A stretch of 64,000 nt of DNA from contig CM073321.1 in assembly GCA_037043015.1 (NCBI GenBank), forward strand, positions 39,762,420 to 39,826,419. Reading direction: 5' to 3'. A model generated the notes under the pieces. That model made no database searches. It was not told the DNA's origin and worked only from the letters and a program-made list of their open reading frames with translations. Position numbers and translations under genes: made by a program. This stretch comes from Bryum argenteum. Its lineage: Eukaryota > Streptophyta > Bryopsida > Bryales > Bryaceae. Positions 1 through 11,499 of the stretch are shown here, piece after piece (position 1 is the stretch's first letter; each line of letters begins with the position of its first letter).

Positions 1-20
1 TCTTGTTTGTCTCATATCTT

Positions 21-174
21 GTTTGTCTAGATCTTCTTCTTTGTAATGTTTAGTTAGAGTAGGAGTAGGGAGGCAGGTGGACCTCCCTCTCAATTTTGTT
101 TGTCTACCTCTTCTTCTTTGTAATGTTTAGTTAGAGTAGGAGTAGGGAGGCAGGTGGACCTCCCTCTCAATTTT
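21..174. repeat. Two-copy tandem repeat, 77-bp period
   Basis: Two nearly identical 77-bp units lie head to tail (21-97 and 98-174). Each holds a CTT-rich start, a GTTAGAGTAGGAGTAGGGAGG stretch and a CCTCCCTCTCAATTTTG end. The copies differ at only a few bases near the start, so the duplication is recent. No gene is visible in it. Confidence 0.85.
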
Positions 175-334
175 GTTTCTTTTGATTTCTTCTTGAACTG
201 CTTAGTTGTTGGTAAAAGGAGGCCGTGGGCTCCTTTCACTCAATTCACTCAATCCCCATCAAATGTCTCTCGGTCCTTCCCTCATCAGTCGCTCAATTCT
301 TCTTCAAATTGATTGAGATTTTTGTGGTAGGTAG

Positions 335-800
335 CTTGTAAGTAGAGCTTTCCAACGGTAGTAAGCATGCTCAAATCCGAGTTGTAGAGAGGGAGAAATT
401 TGCTCCCAAAGTCGGGGTGTCGAAAACGGTTTCCCCTGGCAGTGAACAAATCAGCTGTGTTCAAACAGCAATCAGTTATGGAGTTTTTTCCCTATGCTAT
501 TGAGATTTCTAGAGTAGATAGAGCTCTCAAAGAGCTTTTCAGGAGTATATGGTATGCCCCGACCCGATCTTTGGAGAGGGAGAAACACCCCTCCAAAGTT
601 GAGGATGTTGAAGGGTTTTCTCGCCGGCGTTTAAAAGAAGTAGGCCTCAGTATTTTGGCCATCGGTCCTCGGGTTTTGATCCTATGCTTCTGAAATTTTG
701 GGGGTGAGTGCGAAATTGACTTAGCTTTCCAAAAAGCTATAGCACGCCCAAATCGGAGCTAAGATGAAGCGATGGCAAGCCAAAAACCGGAAGAGGGTTA
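335..800. repeat. Degenerate repeat with AGCTTTCC / GGAGAGGGAGAAA motifs
   Basis: Three diverged units start near 342, 521 and 721. Each begins with an AGCTTTCCAA- or AGCTCTCAAA-like word. Each continues with a CATGCTCAAATCCGAG, TATGCCCCGACCCGA or CACGCCCAAATCGGAG stretch, and the first two also have a GAGAGGGAGAAA purine run. The spacing is about 180-200 bp. It looks like an old degenerate tandem repeat, perhaps from a transposable element. The short plus-strand ORF across it shows no recognisable domain. Confidence 0.35.
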
Positions 801-1139
801 AAAAGAGGCCGGCGGGGGTTTTCTTCTTCACTTCCCCTTGTTTCTTCTTCATTTCTTCTCGTCTTCTCTTCTCCCTTGTTCCTCTCTTCATATGTTGTTC
901 TTGTCAATTCCCTTGTGACCAAAGGCCACTCCATGGTGGTTCTTTGGCTCACAAACGTCATCCCTACAGAGGTTCCGTCATCCAACTCGTAGACTTGATT
1001 ACGATGCCAGGCATCGAGACATCGGGATAGGCGCTTTGGCTGAAGTTCCGCAGGTGCCTCTGCATACTTTGGATGACTGCAGGAAACAATTTCAGTCATT
1101 AGTTTCTTAGCATGGAAATTCCAATTTGCTCTATCTCTC
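737..1139 (-). CDS. Possible last exon of an unknown minus-strand gene
   Basis: An open minus-strand stretch of about 130 codons reads like protein at its start (WNFHAKKLMTEIVSCSHP, then CLDAWHRNQVYELDDGTSVG). It then runs into a charged E/R/K-rich tail. A plausible 3' splice site (TTGCATTCAG) lies at its upstream edge near 1140. If it is real, the intron would contain the palindromic array at 1161-1510, and an upstream exon could lie near 1530-1616 (beginning MEGYEEYHFHRSVDAL). I do not recognise the protein. It could be a chance ORF, since the same frame continues through the repeat array without a stop. Confidence 0.25.
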
Positions 1140-1160
1140 TGAATGCAACCTACACTTATG

Positions 1161-1510
1161 ATCAGGGGATCGCCCCATCTACTAAGACACATCGGGCAAT
1201 CGCCCCATCTGCTTAGCAGCATCGGGTGATCGCCACTTCTATGATTCAAAGCAAGGCTGTGCGTTACATACACAAAGAATATTATTTCTTGCTAATTAAC
1301 TACAAGCACAATCTAATGAAATGTATAATGAGTTGGGCCATTTTTTAGTACTAAGTACTGAGTACTTTTTAGTACTTAGCAACATCGTGCGATCGCCCCA
1401 TCTGCTTACCAGCATCGGGCGATCACCCCATGCTCCCATCTGCTTAGCAACATCGGGCAATCGCCCCATCTGCTTAGCAGCATCGGGCGATCGCCCCATC
1501 TGCTTAGCAT
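1161..1510. repeat. Palindromic repeat array, family C (GGGCGATCGCCC)
   Basis: Seven copies of a unit containing CATCGGGCGATCGCCCC followed by ATCTGCTTAGCA lie in two clusters (1161-1245 and 1381-1510). Cores start near 1165, 1190, 1220, 1383, 1413, 1451 and 1481, mostly 30 bp apart. The perfect form contains the 12-bp palindrome GGGCGATCGCCC, and variants carry one or two changes. A directly repeated ATCACATAGTTTTC follows at 1508-1550. The core resembles the cyanobacterial HIP1 octamer GCGATCGC, but the sequence around it is eukaryotic. Confidence 0.85.
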
Positions 1511-1674
1511 CAATCACATAGTTTTCCAGGTGATCAATCACATAGTTTTCTTGCATGAGTTGTACGGACAATGCATCTACGGATCTGTGAAAGTGGTATT
1601 CTTCATACCCCTCCAAATACCTTACCTATGGTGTTGTAACTCTCTGAAACCCTAAAAATTCTATATACTGTCTT

Positions 1675-1890
1675 CCAATACTGCTCTCAATACTGCTCTC
1701 AATACTGCTCCCAATACTGCTCTCAATACTGCTCCCAATACTGCTCCCAATACTGCTCTCAATATTGCTCTCAATACTGCTCTCAATACTGCTCCCAATA
1801 CTGCTCTCAATACTGCTCCCAATACTGCTCTCAATATTGCTCTCAATACTGCTCTCAATACTGCTCCCAATACTGCTCCCAACACTAACA
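1675..1890. repeat. 12-bp minisatellite (AATACTGCTCYC)n
   Basis: About 18 tandem 12-bp units, alternating between CTCTC and CTCCC forms, run without interruption. The long ORFs across it on both strands (VLGAVLRAVLRA and LLPILLSILL types) are products of the 12-bp period and not genes. Confidence 0.95.
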
Positions 1891-2059
1891 CAGAAATCTC
1901 AACACTTAAGTTTAACACATTTACATACAAATCCTTTCATAATGTCATTGAAAAAAATGATAGTGGTACAAGCATTTCCTGCCCTGGCAGTGCTACCTGG
2001 TCCTTCCAGGTACCATGAACTGACCTAAGCCGTAGTTCCTGTCACTATCCAACACTCCA

Positions 2060-2290
2060 CACACACACCACACACACGCTCCTAGTTCCAGCACGAGAGA
2101 GAGAGAGAGCTCCAAAACTCCTCCAAACCCTGGCCGCCAAACCCTAATCCCCAACCCTAGCCGCCTTCATCCATCCACAGGATTTCATCCTGCAATGTGA
2201 TTTCATCCCAAAGACAGATTTCATCCCAGGACAGGATTTCATCCCAGCACAGGATTTCATCCCAGCACAGGATTTCATCCCAGGACTTAA
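2060..2290. repeat. CA/GA microsatellites and 18-bp GATTTCATCC repeat
   Basis: CA-rich (2060-2080) and GA-rich (2093-2112) microsatellites are followed by six units of about 18 bp carrying GATTTCATCCCAGCACAG, from 2178 to 2288. Between them are CCCTAATCCCCAACCCTAGCC-like words. No gene is supported. Confidence 0.8.
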
Positions 2291-2299
2291 TAGACTACT

Positions 2300-4190
2300 A
2301 GAAGATTTACTCTTCTACTGGCTAGGTAAATCCCCGGTTAACAGGATCCCCCGGTCAACTGAATTGTGTAAATCTAGGTGTTTGAATATCACAATTAGAA
2401 GGCTTTTTCCAACTTACTCCTTTACAAAATGATTGTCTCTTTCGATAAAGTCCGGTACGTAGATTACTAATATTCGCCGCTGCTCAAACACCGTCTTGAT
2501 TTTGTGAGGGTCTGTCCTAATTATCCGTGCCGTGCTCTTTGTACTCGCCACGCTTGATAACTGGTAGTCGATACCGTTCTGAGTTCACATCGTATACATG
2601 AGTGATACTTTAAAAACATGAACCACTCTCTCAGTCGGATGTATGTAGACGACATTTCCATCGGGTTTAAAAGACATTGCATTTTTTGTTATTATGATTC
2701 TAATGATCTTCGATCATGGGTCAATGTAACAATGTCGTGGAATTTAGTTCGAATGATTTGGAGTGTATAGTATCTGAGTTTGAGAAGCCAGATTCAGTCT
2801 GAGAAGCAAGATTCTCAGCTTAATAACAGTTTGATTAAAGGGTTCACAAATAGAAGAAGTCACTAAAAACCTACGTGTTCCGGCCATTTTTTAGTGAAAA
2901 AAAATCTATTGACGTCGCGCTATCTGGAATCCGAATAACAGAAATTAGGTTTAGATTCTCAAGCAGCGATCGTGAAATGAATGCGTCGGCAAGAGATATG
3001 GACTTTGGACTGACAATTCTTCCAAACCCTAGATAAAGGCCCAAATGAAATTACTAGAACCCTCACACTACACAATTACCTTGTGTGATGCAAAATGCTG
3101 CCTTCAGTAGCAGCTGCACCAAGCGTCGACCACCGACAGCATTGAGATGTTCGCAGCCACTAGTGTCAACTTAGTTTCTAGCTGAAGCAAGCAAACTGCA
3201 CAACGCCCACGCACCTAATGACACAAATTAGGTTTCAAATTTAGATTGCAAGCAGCGTTTGTGAGATGAAAGCGTCCGGGAGAGATATTGCCACTGAGAA
3301 ATTGCACTGGCAACATTGAACGATTAACAAAATTCTCGACTAGGTGGATCAGTTCTTGCTACATTTGTGAGCTTTAGTCGTTTAGGGAGGTTGCTGCTGG
3401 CGGACAACAATCTCACTAGGACTACACCTAAATCTCACCAAAGCAAAAGATAGAATAGCAAAACCCTGAAACGATACTAATACCTTTTAAGTCGCAAAAT
3501 TGCGCCTTCGACAGCAGCCGCAACAATCGTCGACCACCGGCAGCAGCGAGACTTCTACGAAAACGCTCACTCGCAGCAAAACGCAATCGCGGCAACACTC
3601 ACTCGCGGCAACACTCAATCCCGCTGGACACTCACTCGCGCTGAACCAAAAGAAAACAATCGAAACCGAAATATGAGAGGAGAAACTGAAACTCGAGGTG
3701 GGGAGTGAAAGTGAGGGAGCGCGGGAAATGATGAACGCCTCTTCATCATTCCTCTTCATCACTCTTCATCATTCTTCATTAAAACATCATTTTCGTCCTC
3801 CTCTCAGCCGCCAAATCCCACCAACGAGGTCCTGCCACGTGGACTCTGTCGAGTCACTTCTCTAACGAGACGTATTTACTGTGACTATATTTACTATGTA
3901 GTATACGCATTTACTTTTACTGTACTTAGTAATTACTGTTACTGTATTTACTATTTACTGTAAGTGTATTTTTTAAAAAAAATTGAACTAGTTTGTTATT
4001 AGTATTCTGAAAATAACAATGTCACATTTTTTGCTTGAAATGCAAGACAAAATCAAAATTTAACCCTTAAAAGTCCCTTGGAGATAGTATGTACCTTGTC
4101 GTATAATAAGGATTTGCTACCAACAAGAAACTATAAACTGGAATCGTAATAGCTCACTAGAACCGCATTAATTCAAATGTCAACTTCTTT
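2300..4190. other. No clear gene; diverged 300-bp duplication
   Basis: Two related blocks are visible, about 2940-3170 and 3230-3560. Both have a TTTAGATT..CAAGCAGCG..GTGA start and a GTCGACCACCG.CAGCA end. The second leads into a minus-strand ORF (3762-3487) rich in S, F and C that has no known domain; it might be the 5' part of a transcript on that strand. From 3860 to 3965 the sequence is rich in TTTACTGT words. Nothing else can be assigned. Confidence 0.4.
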
Positions 4191-4194
4191 TTTG

Positions 4195-4337
4195 AGCTCA
4201 AACCCATTAAAGGTGTGCATTCACTCCAAATACAACCAAAATACACCGTATTCTACTGGTTGCCACGGCACGCTCAGACCTTAAGGGGTTAAAGGTGTGC
4301 ATTCACTCCAAATAAAACCAAAATACACCGTATCTTT
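4195..4337. repeat. Short direct repeat at the target site of the 4.3-kb element
   Basis: A block with AAAGGTGTGCATTCACTCC and AATACACCGTAT occurs twice (about 4209-4250 and 4289-4333). The first copy continues into TATTCTACTGG and CCACGGCACGCTCAGACCT. The second copy breaks off at the element boundary, and the same continuation reappears at 8281-8313 beyond the element. This shows the element was inserted into the second repeat unit. Confidence 0.65.
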
Positions 4338-7300
4338 TGTCGTGAGTTACCAAACCGAGGAGACCAAAATTAACCCAATTTACCTTTACAACCTAGTAAA
4401 ATGATCCACCTTCCGGGTAACGTTCCACGGAGATTCTGTGAAGTGTGAAGACAAGACGAAATCCGGATCGACCACTGGATTGACGCTACAACGACCAACA
4501 CATTCTGGTATACCGGATCAGGGAACGCAAGAATTTAGACCTGACTAGTTCCTTAACCCAAAACCCCAGGATAACCGGTTTAATATTGATCCGGTTGGCC
4601 TCTCGATTCGAACGGCACCCTGTCCGGTAGGGACTTAGTAGCCAGGGGTGATTTAGTTTAACCTCCGTAAATCCTCGGAGGGGTCCTTCCTATTGGTTTG
4701 GAAGAGCGCGGAATGTCGCTCCCTACCGGATGATTAAGGTGACCGGAGTTTCACCCTTGGTATCCAGACTACCCTTTCCTTCTCTCCTGGAGTTCCTTCC
4801 TTGCTACTACTGCCACTATCCGGATTCTCACCCAAACAATGGGTCACACAGCAGTGGCCCGGTTCTCTCCCTAATCCTAGCCAACAAAAGGGTGGGTTTT
4901 ACTCGTGATCCGGATCGCAGTGCGTGGTATCCCGCCACTCGGTCCGTTAGAATTCCACTAACATAATCCGGGTTCGTGCACTACTCCTGGGGAGGACTTC
5001 CCTCAACCGAACATCCCGTCCGGGAGGTTGGCAGCTAGATTAGCGTGTCTTGCTAACCCTAGTACCTCAGCCCAACCCGGTTAGTGTATCACCCTCCTAG
5101 GCGACGACTACCCCCAAGTATGCTCTGGTACTTCCCATTCGGACCTCTCACTGACTCTGTCACTCCCCTAGAGACCCCTCCCGGGTTCTGAGGTTGCAAC
5201 CACCGAATCGACGAGGGACTTTCTGTGTCGACGACCCGGTTCAGATATCAATTGTGCACACACAATTACAAGACTAAGACCACACACAATACAAAGTCAC
5301 GAATTAGGTGCAAAATCAACCTTTACTCACGGGTACGGAAACACAAAAAAGACCCGAAGTGCTCCGCAGAGCCTTCGACAAGTACAGGGAGGGTTCCGGA
5401 TTTCCCGGAAACCCTATCAGATCCGGAAATCCCGGGTCTCCGAGATTCCCGGGGTGAGTAGTAGAGAAAGCATCTACTATCTTTAGCTAATTCTAACCTA
5501 ACTATCAATACTGGCTATCTTCCTCCGGCGGCGTGGTACGGCTCGAGGTGTCTGGCGGCGGGGTACTCCTCCTGGGAGGTTGTTTTCACTCGCGGGGGGG
5601 GGGGGGGGTTTGACTCCTGGATTACTCCGAGTGTGGCTGTAAAACTCCAGGTTTACTGCGTTCTCCGGCTCTTCCACCTATTCCGGAGTGCCTTCAACTT
5701 CGATGGAGGGGGCACGGGTTGGACCTCCACTTCTTCCTGAGGGACCACGGGTTCCTCCTGCCCTTCCTGTTCGCCCGGGTCTCCCACCTCGTTAGTTTGG
5801 GCCTCCGGGTGGGGTACCACCTCCTCAATCGGCTCGGGGAGTCCTGCCTCTTCTCCTGTGGTACAACCAACCAGCTCCTCATCCGGTTGTTGAGAGGGGT
5901 TAATCTCTCTCTCTACCACCTCTTCCACCTCGGAGGGACCGGGTAGCCCTACTTCACTCGGGATATCATCTCCCCGAGGGGGATTTACATCTCGATCTTC
6001 CTCCCTGTTCTCCGGAACGCCACCATCAACTGGGATTCCCTGCTCCTCCGAAACGGGCAGGGACACCTCCTCGATCTCCATGGGCACCGGCCCCTCTGTG
6101 GGCACCTTTGGGGGTGCGAGCACCTCCTCTTCCGGAAGGGCTTCCTTCATCTCCACGTGGAGGAGGGCCCCCAGCAACCTACCCGTGAGGGTTCGGAACT
6201 CCTTGAGGCACTGGTTGATACCTGTTGCGTGCCTCCTGAGCAACTCCAGGGATTGGGGTGACTCGCTGATCCCAATCCGGGCATCATAGAAGGCCGCCTT
6301 CGTCTGCGCCTCAGCATCCGGTTGCAACACCTTCAGGATGGAGTGCAACACCGTCCTGTCGATGTTCTGCAGCTTCCGGAGTGCAGCCTCCTGCTCCTGC
6401 ACAATCCTCCTGAGGGCTTCCACCTCCGGATGTGCCTCCGTGTCCGAGGGGTCCGATCCGCATTGAACTCCCACGGATGCATTCTCCTTCGGCCGGGCCT
6501 TCAGCACCAGCTCTACCTTCTCCCTCCTCAGCTTGGCCGTTTCTCGTTGCATCTCCTCGGCCAACTCCGGATACCTCTCCACGTTGGGGGTCTGGAAGAC
6601 CCGCTCGAGTCGCGCCAGGGAGGTGAACAATTGTTCATTCTCCCGATCCACCTCCTCCATGGCTAGCCGGATGGGGTGGAGGATACCCTCGCTGGGTATC
6701 CGGTAGTAGGGACGGGAGAGCACCGGGGTGGTGTTTCCCGTCCCGGGGGTCACAACCCCTCTGTGGGACGACTCCGGGGCTGCCACTGACGCTGGGGTGG
6801 CAGGGGCTGGGTCACTCCTTTGCTCCGGTAACTCCAGCCGGGGAGGTGTAGTCCTCTCCGGAGTGTCCTCCTCCTCTGTAATGAGCAACCTTCTCTTCAC
6901 CTTGGGCTGGCTCTCCGGAATCGGCTCTTCTACCGGGATAGGAGCCGGGTCCTGCATCGGTGCGGGGTCCGGACTTGGGGCCTGCTCCTCCTCGATGGCC
7001 CTCGGTTGTACCACCGGACTCGCTGACCTTTTCCTCTTCTTGGCCTTGCGCTTCAGGTTGGGTACCCTCCCTCCTGGGGGTCTCTCTCCGGGTGGAGGCA
7101 CCTCCGCATTGGCCCCTGTTGCAGCCACCTCCTCGTCTGGAATTCCCTGTTCTACCGGGGGAGGAAGTCGGACGGGAGAACGTCTCCTCCCAAAACCCGT
7201 CGTGTCCTTCGTTCTCACCCCTCTGGATGGTTGGCTTGTCCGGGCTGAGTATGGGGAGGAGAAACCGGAGGAGGCGCATCACCCGGGGGTCCTTGCAGTC

Positions 7301-8280
7301 TTCCGGTTTGAACCCGTCCTTCTCTGTCGGCCCCCTTCGAAACCGGTTCTTCAACCCGTCGTCGCCCTTCTTCTTGATGTAGCCGATCGGGGAGTCCGGA
7401 AACTTGTAGGTCGCCCTCCAATGGCGAGGTCCCCAGTTATCTGTCTTCCTCCTCAGGGGGTGCGTCACGTACATCTCGGGGAATCGGTGGGTGACGGTTT
7501 CCTCGATGATGGCCTGATCCGCCAAGTCCCACGGGGCGTCGTAGAGCCCGGCACACCCCATCCGGAGGAGGTCCTCTCTCAGCTCCGCTTGGTGCAGTGG
7601 CAGCTCGGGCACCTGCGGCTTCACCGATTTGAGGGGAATCGGCATCCCGGGTCGCCATGGGACGACTTCCCTCCTCTTCGGCATTGCTCCGGTTCTACTC
7701 TCCTGCAGCTGTCCGGGAATACTCTCTCCCTGCCCCTCCGGACTAACTCCGGTAGAAACCCTACTTCCTGAAACCCTAACCTCACAGAACTTCGCTTTTC
7801 CAACTCTCGCGGATTGCTGAGCGCTCAAGGCTGCTCGATCTCTCAAAATGCACGGACTGGAATGGCTGAGAATGGAGGCGGCGGCTCCTAATAACAGCAA
7901 ACCGGAGTTCTCCTTCCGAGACATCATCACCCAGCGCTCGAGACGTACAACGGGAATTACCCCGGTCATCATTGAGCCGCCGGTGGTTCTGTCGGGCGCC
8001 CGCGAGTTTTCCGGCCCTTTCTCCGGGTAGACCGGCGGCTCCGGTCATCAGCCCGGTAGGAGAACCGGCCCATCCGGGCATCTCAGGGTATCAGCCGGAT
8101 ACCAATACGGGTACCCGGTAAGCTCTAAAATCCCCTAAGGTTAGCCGGAGGAATCCTAACGCAAAATTACTATCTACGAACCGGTTTAAGCAGACCGATT
8201 TTTATTTCTACTTGCTAAAATTACTATTTTACTCCTAATTAATTGCTAAAAACAAAAATATTGGAGAACAGGGTTCGACA
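4338..8280 (-). mobile_element. Long TG...CA element (LTR-retroelement type), fossil
   Basis: The element runs from TGTCGTGAG to GGTTCGACA and sits inside a flanking repeat whose two halves are separated by it. The flanking 5-bp words (TATCT and TATTC) look like a slightly diverged target duplication. Its 5' plus-strand part (about 4410-4800) is clearly related to the element at 22543-25182: both share CGTTCCACGGAGAT.CTGTGAAGTG and GATTAA.GTGACCGGA. No internal repeat of the ends is visible, so it may be a solo long LTR or a non-autonomous element and not a full two-LTR copy. It contains a large minus-strand coding-like region and a pure G run near 5598-5611. It appears decayed, with perhaps a few breaks. 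Age cannot be set from paired LTRs. Confidence 0.6.
5653..7700 (-). CDS. Element-carried coding region (WGPRxWRA protein with P/E-rich tail)
   Basis: The minus strand encodes a protein-like stretch with an N-terminal block near 7690-7250, including VPWRPGMPIPL, HPLRRKTDNWGPRHW and CKDPRVMRLLRFLLPIL. A long P/E/K-rich tail follows, with a basic KRKAKKRKRS segment that could act in nuclear targeting. There is no protease, reverse transcriptase or integrase signature. I know of no function; similar predicted proteins are common in charophyte repeat DNA, as far as I recall. It belongs to the fossil element that surrounds it. Confidence 0.45.
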
Positions 8281-8860
8281 TATTCTACTGGCCTCCACGG
8301 CACGCTCAGACCTGTAGGAGTAAATATTTGTACATGGATACAATAATTACCATGTTCAAACTTGTGTGTTAATACATGAGGGAATAGTCTAATCTGTTTA
8401 TGAGAATATTCTTCCTCAAAGGCAACAACATGATCGTATGGTGCAAGGTATTTGCAACTTGCAGATTCTATATTTACTTAATAACTCATAATCATGTAGT
8501 AATACCCAAAACATTATGCGATGATTCCTGACAATACTCTTATATTTTCTGTACGGATTGCAAGCGTTGTGAGCAAATTTGTATTTGCAACTTATAGATT
8601 CTATATTCACTTAGTAACTGATTTTAATTATGCAGTATTTACGTAATAACTCGTATTAATCATGGAGTATTTACCTAGTAACTCGTATTAATCATGCAGT
8701 ATTTACCTAGTAACTTCTATTAATGATGCAATATTAGCTAGTGATTTGTATTAATCATGTTGTATAACCAATTGAAAACATTATGCCATGATGCATGACA
8801 ATACTCTTACATATTTCTGTACGCATTGCAAGTGTTGTGAACCCCGTATTTGTTATATTT
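8281..8860. repeat. AT-rich duplicated block with 41-bp repeats
   Basis: After the element the flanking repeat resumes (8281-8313). Two related units follow, near 8441-8575 and 8583-8845. Both have AGATTCTATATT.ACTTA and ACATTATG.GATGAT..TGACAATACTC, and end in GCATTGCAAG.GTTGTGA or a close variant. The second is expanded by about four 41-bp units with ACTCGTATTAATCATG. No gene is seen. The next stretch, 8860-9270, is AT-rich without recognisable features. Confidence 0.6.
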
Positions 8861-9270
8861 GGAACATTTTAATCTCCCAAATTAAAACAAGACAACGGAT
8901 GAAGCAAAAATCAACATTTAGAGGGATTTCACTGTAGGCATATGTACTTTGAATTTACTAATTTCCATTATATTTAGAGATGATATGAGACCTCTAGAAT
9001 CTTAGAAAATATGTTTATCTTGAAAAAAGTTTCAACCATACATATATTTGATACAATATATGTCAAGATTAACATACCAACAAAGGATAATTTTCTTTCA
9101 ATTGATAATAATGAAGCAATCAACTTAAACAATTTTTTTATACAAAGTTAATGTATTGAATATGGATAGTAAATCGTACAAAAATATAATACTCTATATA
9201 CTAAATATGAAAGTAATATATATGTCAATACCAAGTTTAAGAACTAACACACCTACTTCCATAATAAATA

Positions 9271-11398
9271 CTATATACTAGAAGACGACTCTAGAGAAGA
9301 TGAAGCAAGCTCTCGCAAAGAAGCCTTGATGATTTCGACCTGCTTCTTGCGTATTGTAATAATAGCGTCTATACCTTCACTGCTTTCCTTGTTAGAATGC
9401 GTAATTCTTGATTTCCAAGCAGTGAAGATAGCATCTGTAGGTTGCGAAGATACATCTACACCTTTCTCAACAGTCCAACGAAGCTTTCTATTTGTATCCC
9501 AATCTGTGTAATACTTCAGAATTTCTTTGGAGCGTGACATTGGACGGAAGACCTCGATATCGATCGTATTGGGTAGGTCTGGGTTTGAATTTGGATCAGA
9601 CATTGCTCGTTCGAGCCAGAAGGGCCGGCCACCGCTACCGCATGGACATAGAGCAACAAAATAACCCTTATAAAGGTCACGCCCAGCTTGAAATGAAGGA
9701 GCAGGACGATCACGTCTCTGGCCAACAAAATGCTCATCGTCGTCGTACTCTTTGCGCACATTCCCTTCTAAAGTAAACTCATCTTCCATAGCATGTGCAA
9801 GTTGAGTTGACGGCCAAAAACCATGTTGTAACGGTAATGGTTCCTCCAAACTTGACGGAATTCCATTATGCGACGATGCAAGTACATCCATGGATATACA
9901 AAGAGCATCTTTAACGCCGCTCCAGTAATATGAGAGAGGCTCGTACAATCTCCGCGATTCAATTGACTCACGAGACAATCATTCCCAATGATCAACAAAA
10001 CCTGAAATCCCTATTACCACCTCAGGCAAATGGCGCATCTCGTTTGGACGCATAGCATCCGGTTCACCACGTGGCCATAATGATCTGCCTTCAGAATCCT
10101 CCTTCCACAATTTAATACCAGCATTATCACCTCTAGGAAGCCATTCCTCGTCGTGACGAAAAATCTTGTACTTCATTACGGGGCATCCACTTGGATCCAT
10201 GTAAACCTTGAATTGATGCGCTTTTGTATGCCCTACCAATGCTTCATTGCCGACTAACATCCACTCTTCAATGAATTTCTTGAAGTCCGTAACCTCTTGA
10301 ACGAGGTGTAGAATAACAGGAAGTTTCTCTATCCTTATAAAAGATTTCATGAGAAGAGGGATGGTAGGATGATCCTCCTTTCGCAACGCCATGCTCCAAA
10401 GCCCAAATAACGCATGTATGTCATCATGAGTGTGACCGACGAGCATAAAATTCACATATATCTCTCGGAATACTCGTTTTGCTACCAAAAGAGACGAGAA
10501 ACTGAAGTCGAATCTATTCTTGTTATTACTCACAGCATTATCCATTTGGACATTCAAAATTGGAGGCAAACGCTTTGCTGGAACTAGGATGTCAGGAATC
10601 GGGCCTAATGGATCCATACACACCTCTAAACCTTGTAAAAGAGCAGTATACAATGGATGCAATGGGGCTTTGTAAAGAGTTGTCTAGATGAGGACTTAGG
10701 TGCAGCTTCCAGATCCCGCAGAAGTTCTGCAAATGAGCCAACAATATAATTGGCATCATGTGAGTAAACATCTAGTCCATAATGAGCGTATCGCTGGTCT
10801 ACATGACCATGAGCAAGAATTCCCGTAACTGCAAGAGGTAACTTCATGAGTCCGTAACGACAAGGCAAGTGATGCTGTCTTTGAATTGGCCATCTTGTCA
10901 TGCATAATGGTCAAAACATCTTGAGGCGACTCCTTAGACCTAAAGCGGTTGAGGTAGTATAAGTCTCTGTGCGCATATGCGGAATCTAAGTGCACATTTA
11001 ACTTCCTCGACCATATAAGAGATGATTGTGTCCCAGGAAGAGTAAGCTTCATCAGTGATTGTAACTCATCACACTTAGAGCAACGCGCGAAATTGTCCCC
11101 GATCTTTTGGCATAGTATTCTGGATAGCTGAGGCGGCGAATCTTACTAAGGTTTGAAGCTGACACCGACTGGAGCCCACACTCTTCAGGGTGATGATCAA
11201 GAAGAGGACTTTGGTCTTTCCACTTAAAACTTGAAGGAAGTACCTTGGCAACGACCTTCTCCCCTGATAGAAGGCTCCGGGACTTGTGAGACATGTGATC
11301 GGCATGTCTATCAAGTATTGCCTGTAAGACGGCAAAAGCAACAATCGTATGCCTTCTTGGCTTTCGCAAGGCCGTGTTCCCGTGCAACTGGGCCTCAT
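9271..11398 (-). pseudogene. GHTHEDID (DUF7869-like) gene, copy 1, truncated and frameshifted
   Basis: Minus-strand reading, from 5' to 3', gives several family blocks. They are a KPRRHTIVAFAVLQAI stretch, HRDLYYLNR, IMHDKMANSKTA, GLMKLPLAVTGILAHGH, QRYAHYGLDVYSHD, LNVQMDNAVSNNKNRF, YVNFMLVGHTHDDIHALFG and a C-terminal domain with HGFWPSTQ and GQRRDRP. The order matches eukaryotic proteins with the QLDNxxxxNKNR...GHTHEDID core that Pfam groups as DUF7869. I recall the core as an uncharacterised, possibly RNase H-like domain. The 5' third is missing and the rest lies in at least four reading frames, so this copy is dead. It lies about 100 bp downstream of copy 2 in the same orientation, so the pair is a tandem duplication. 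Confidence 0.75.
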
Positions 11399-11499
11399 GG
11401 TATTCTATCTATTTCCTACCTGCAATATTATAACAAAGAAATGCCCCTTTAGACACTAAGACACTCTACAATGTGAAACTTCAACATCAAAAGCATATA

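Noticed and set aside
1161-1510. CRISPR-like array (30-bp periodic partial palindromes)
   Set aside because: Units are contiguous and degenerate, there are no unique spacers of constant length, no cas genes occur, and the context is eukaryotic.
1161-1510. Cyanobacterial contamination because of GCGATCGC
   Set aside because: The octamer occurs only within a 30-bp repeat and the surrounding DNA is AT-rich eukaryotic sequence without bacterial genes.
1661-2028. Long ORFs on both strands over the 12-bp repeat
   Set aside because: A repeat whose period is a multiple of three and that lacks stops gives open frames automatically; composition is pure repeat.
6728-7771. 347-codon plus-strand ORF antisense to the element coding region
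   Set aside because: It is the low-stop shadow of a GC-rich minus-strand ORF, with no domain and glycine/serine-rich composition.
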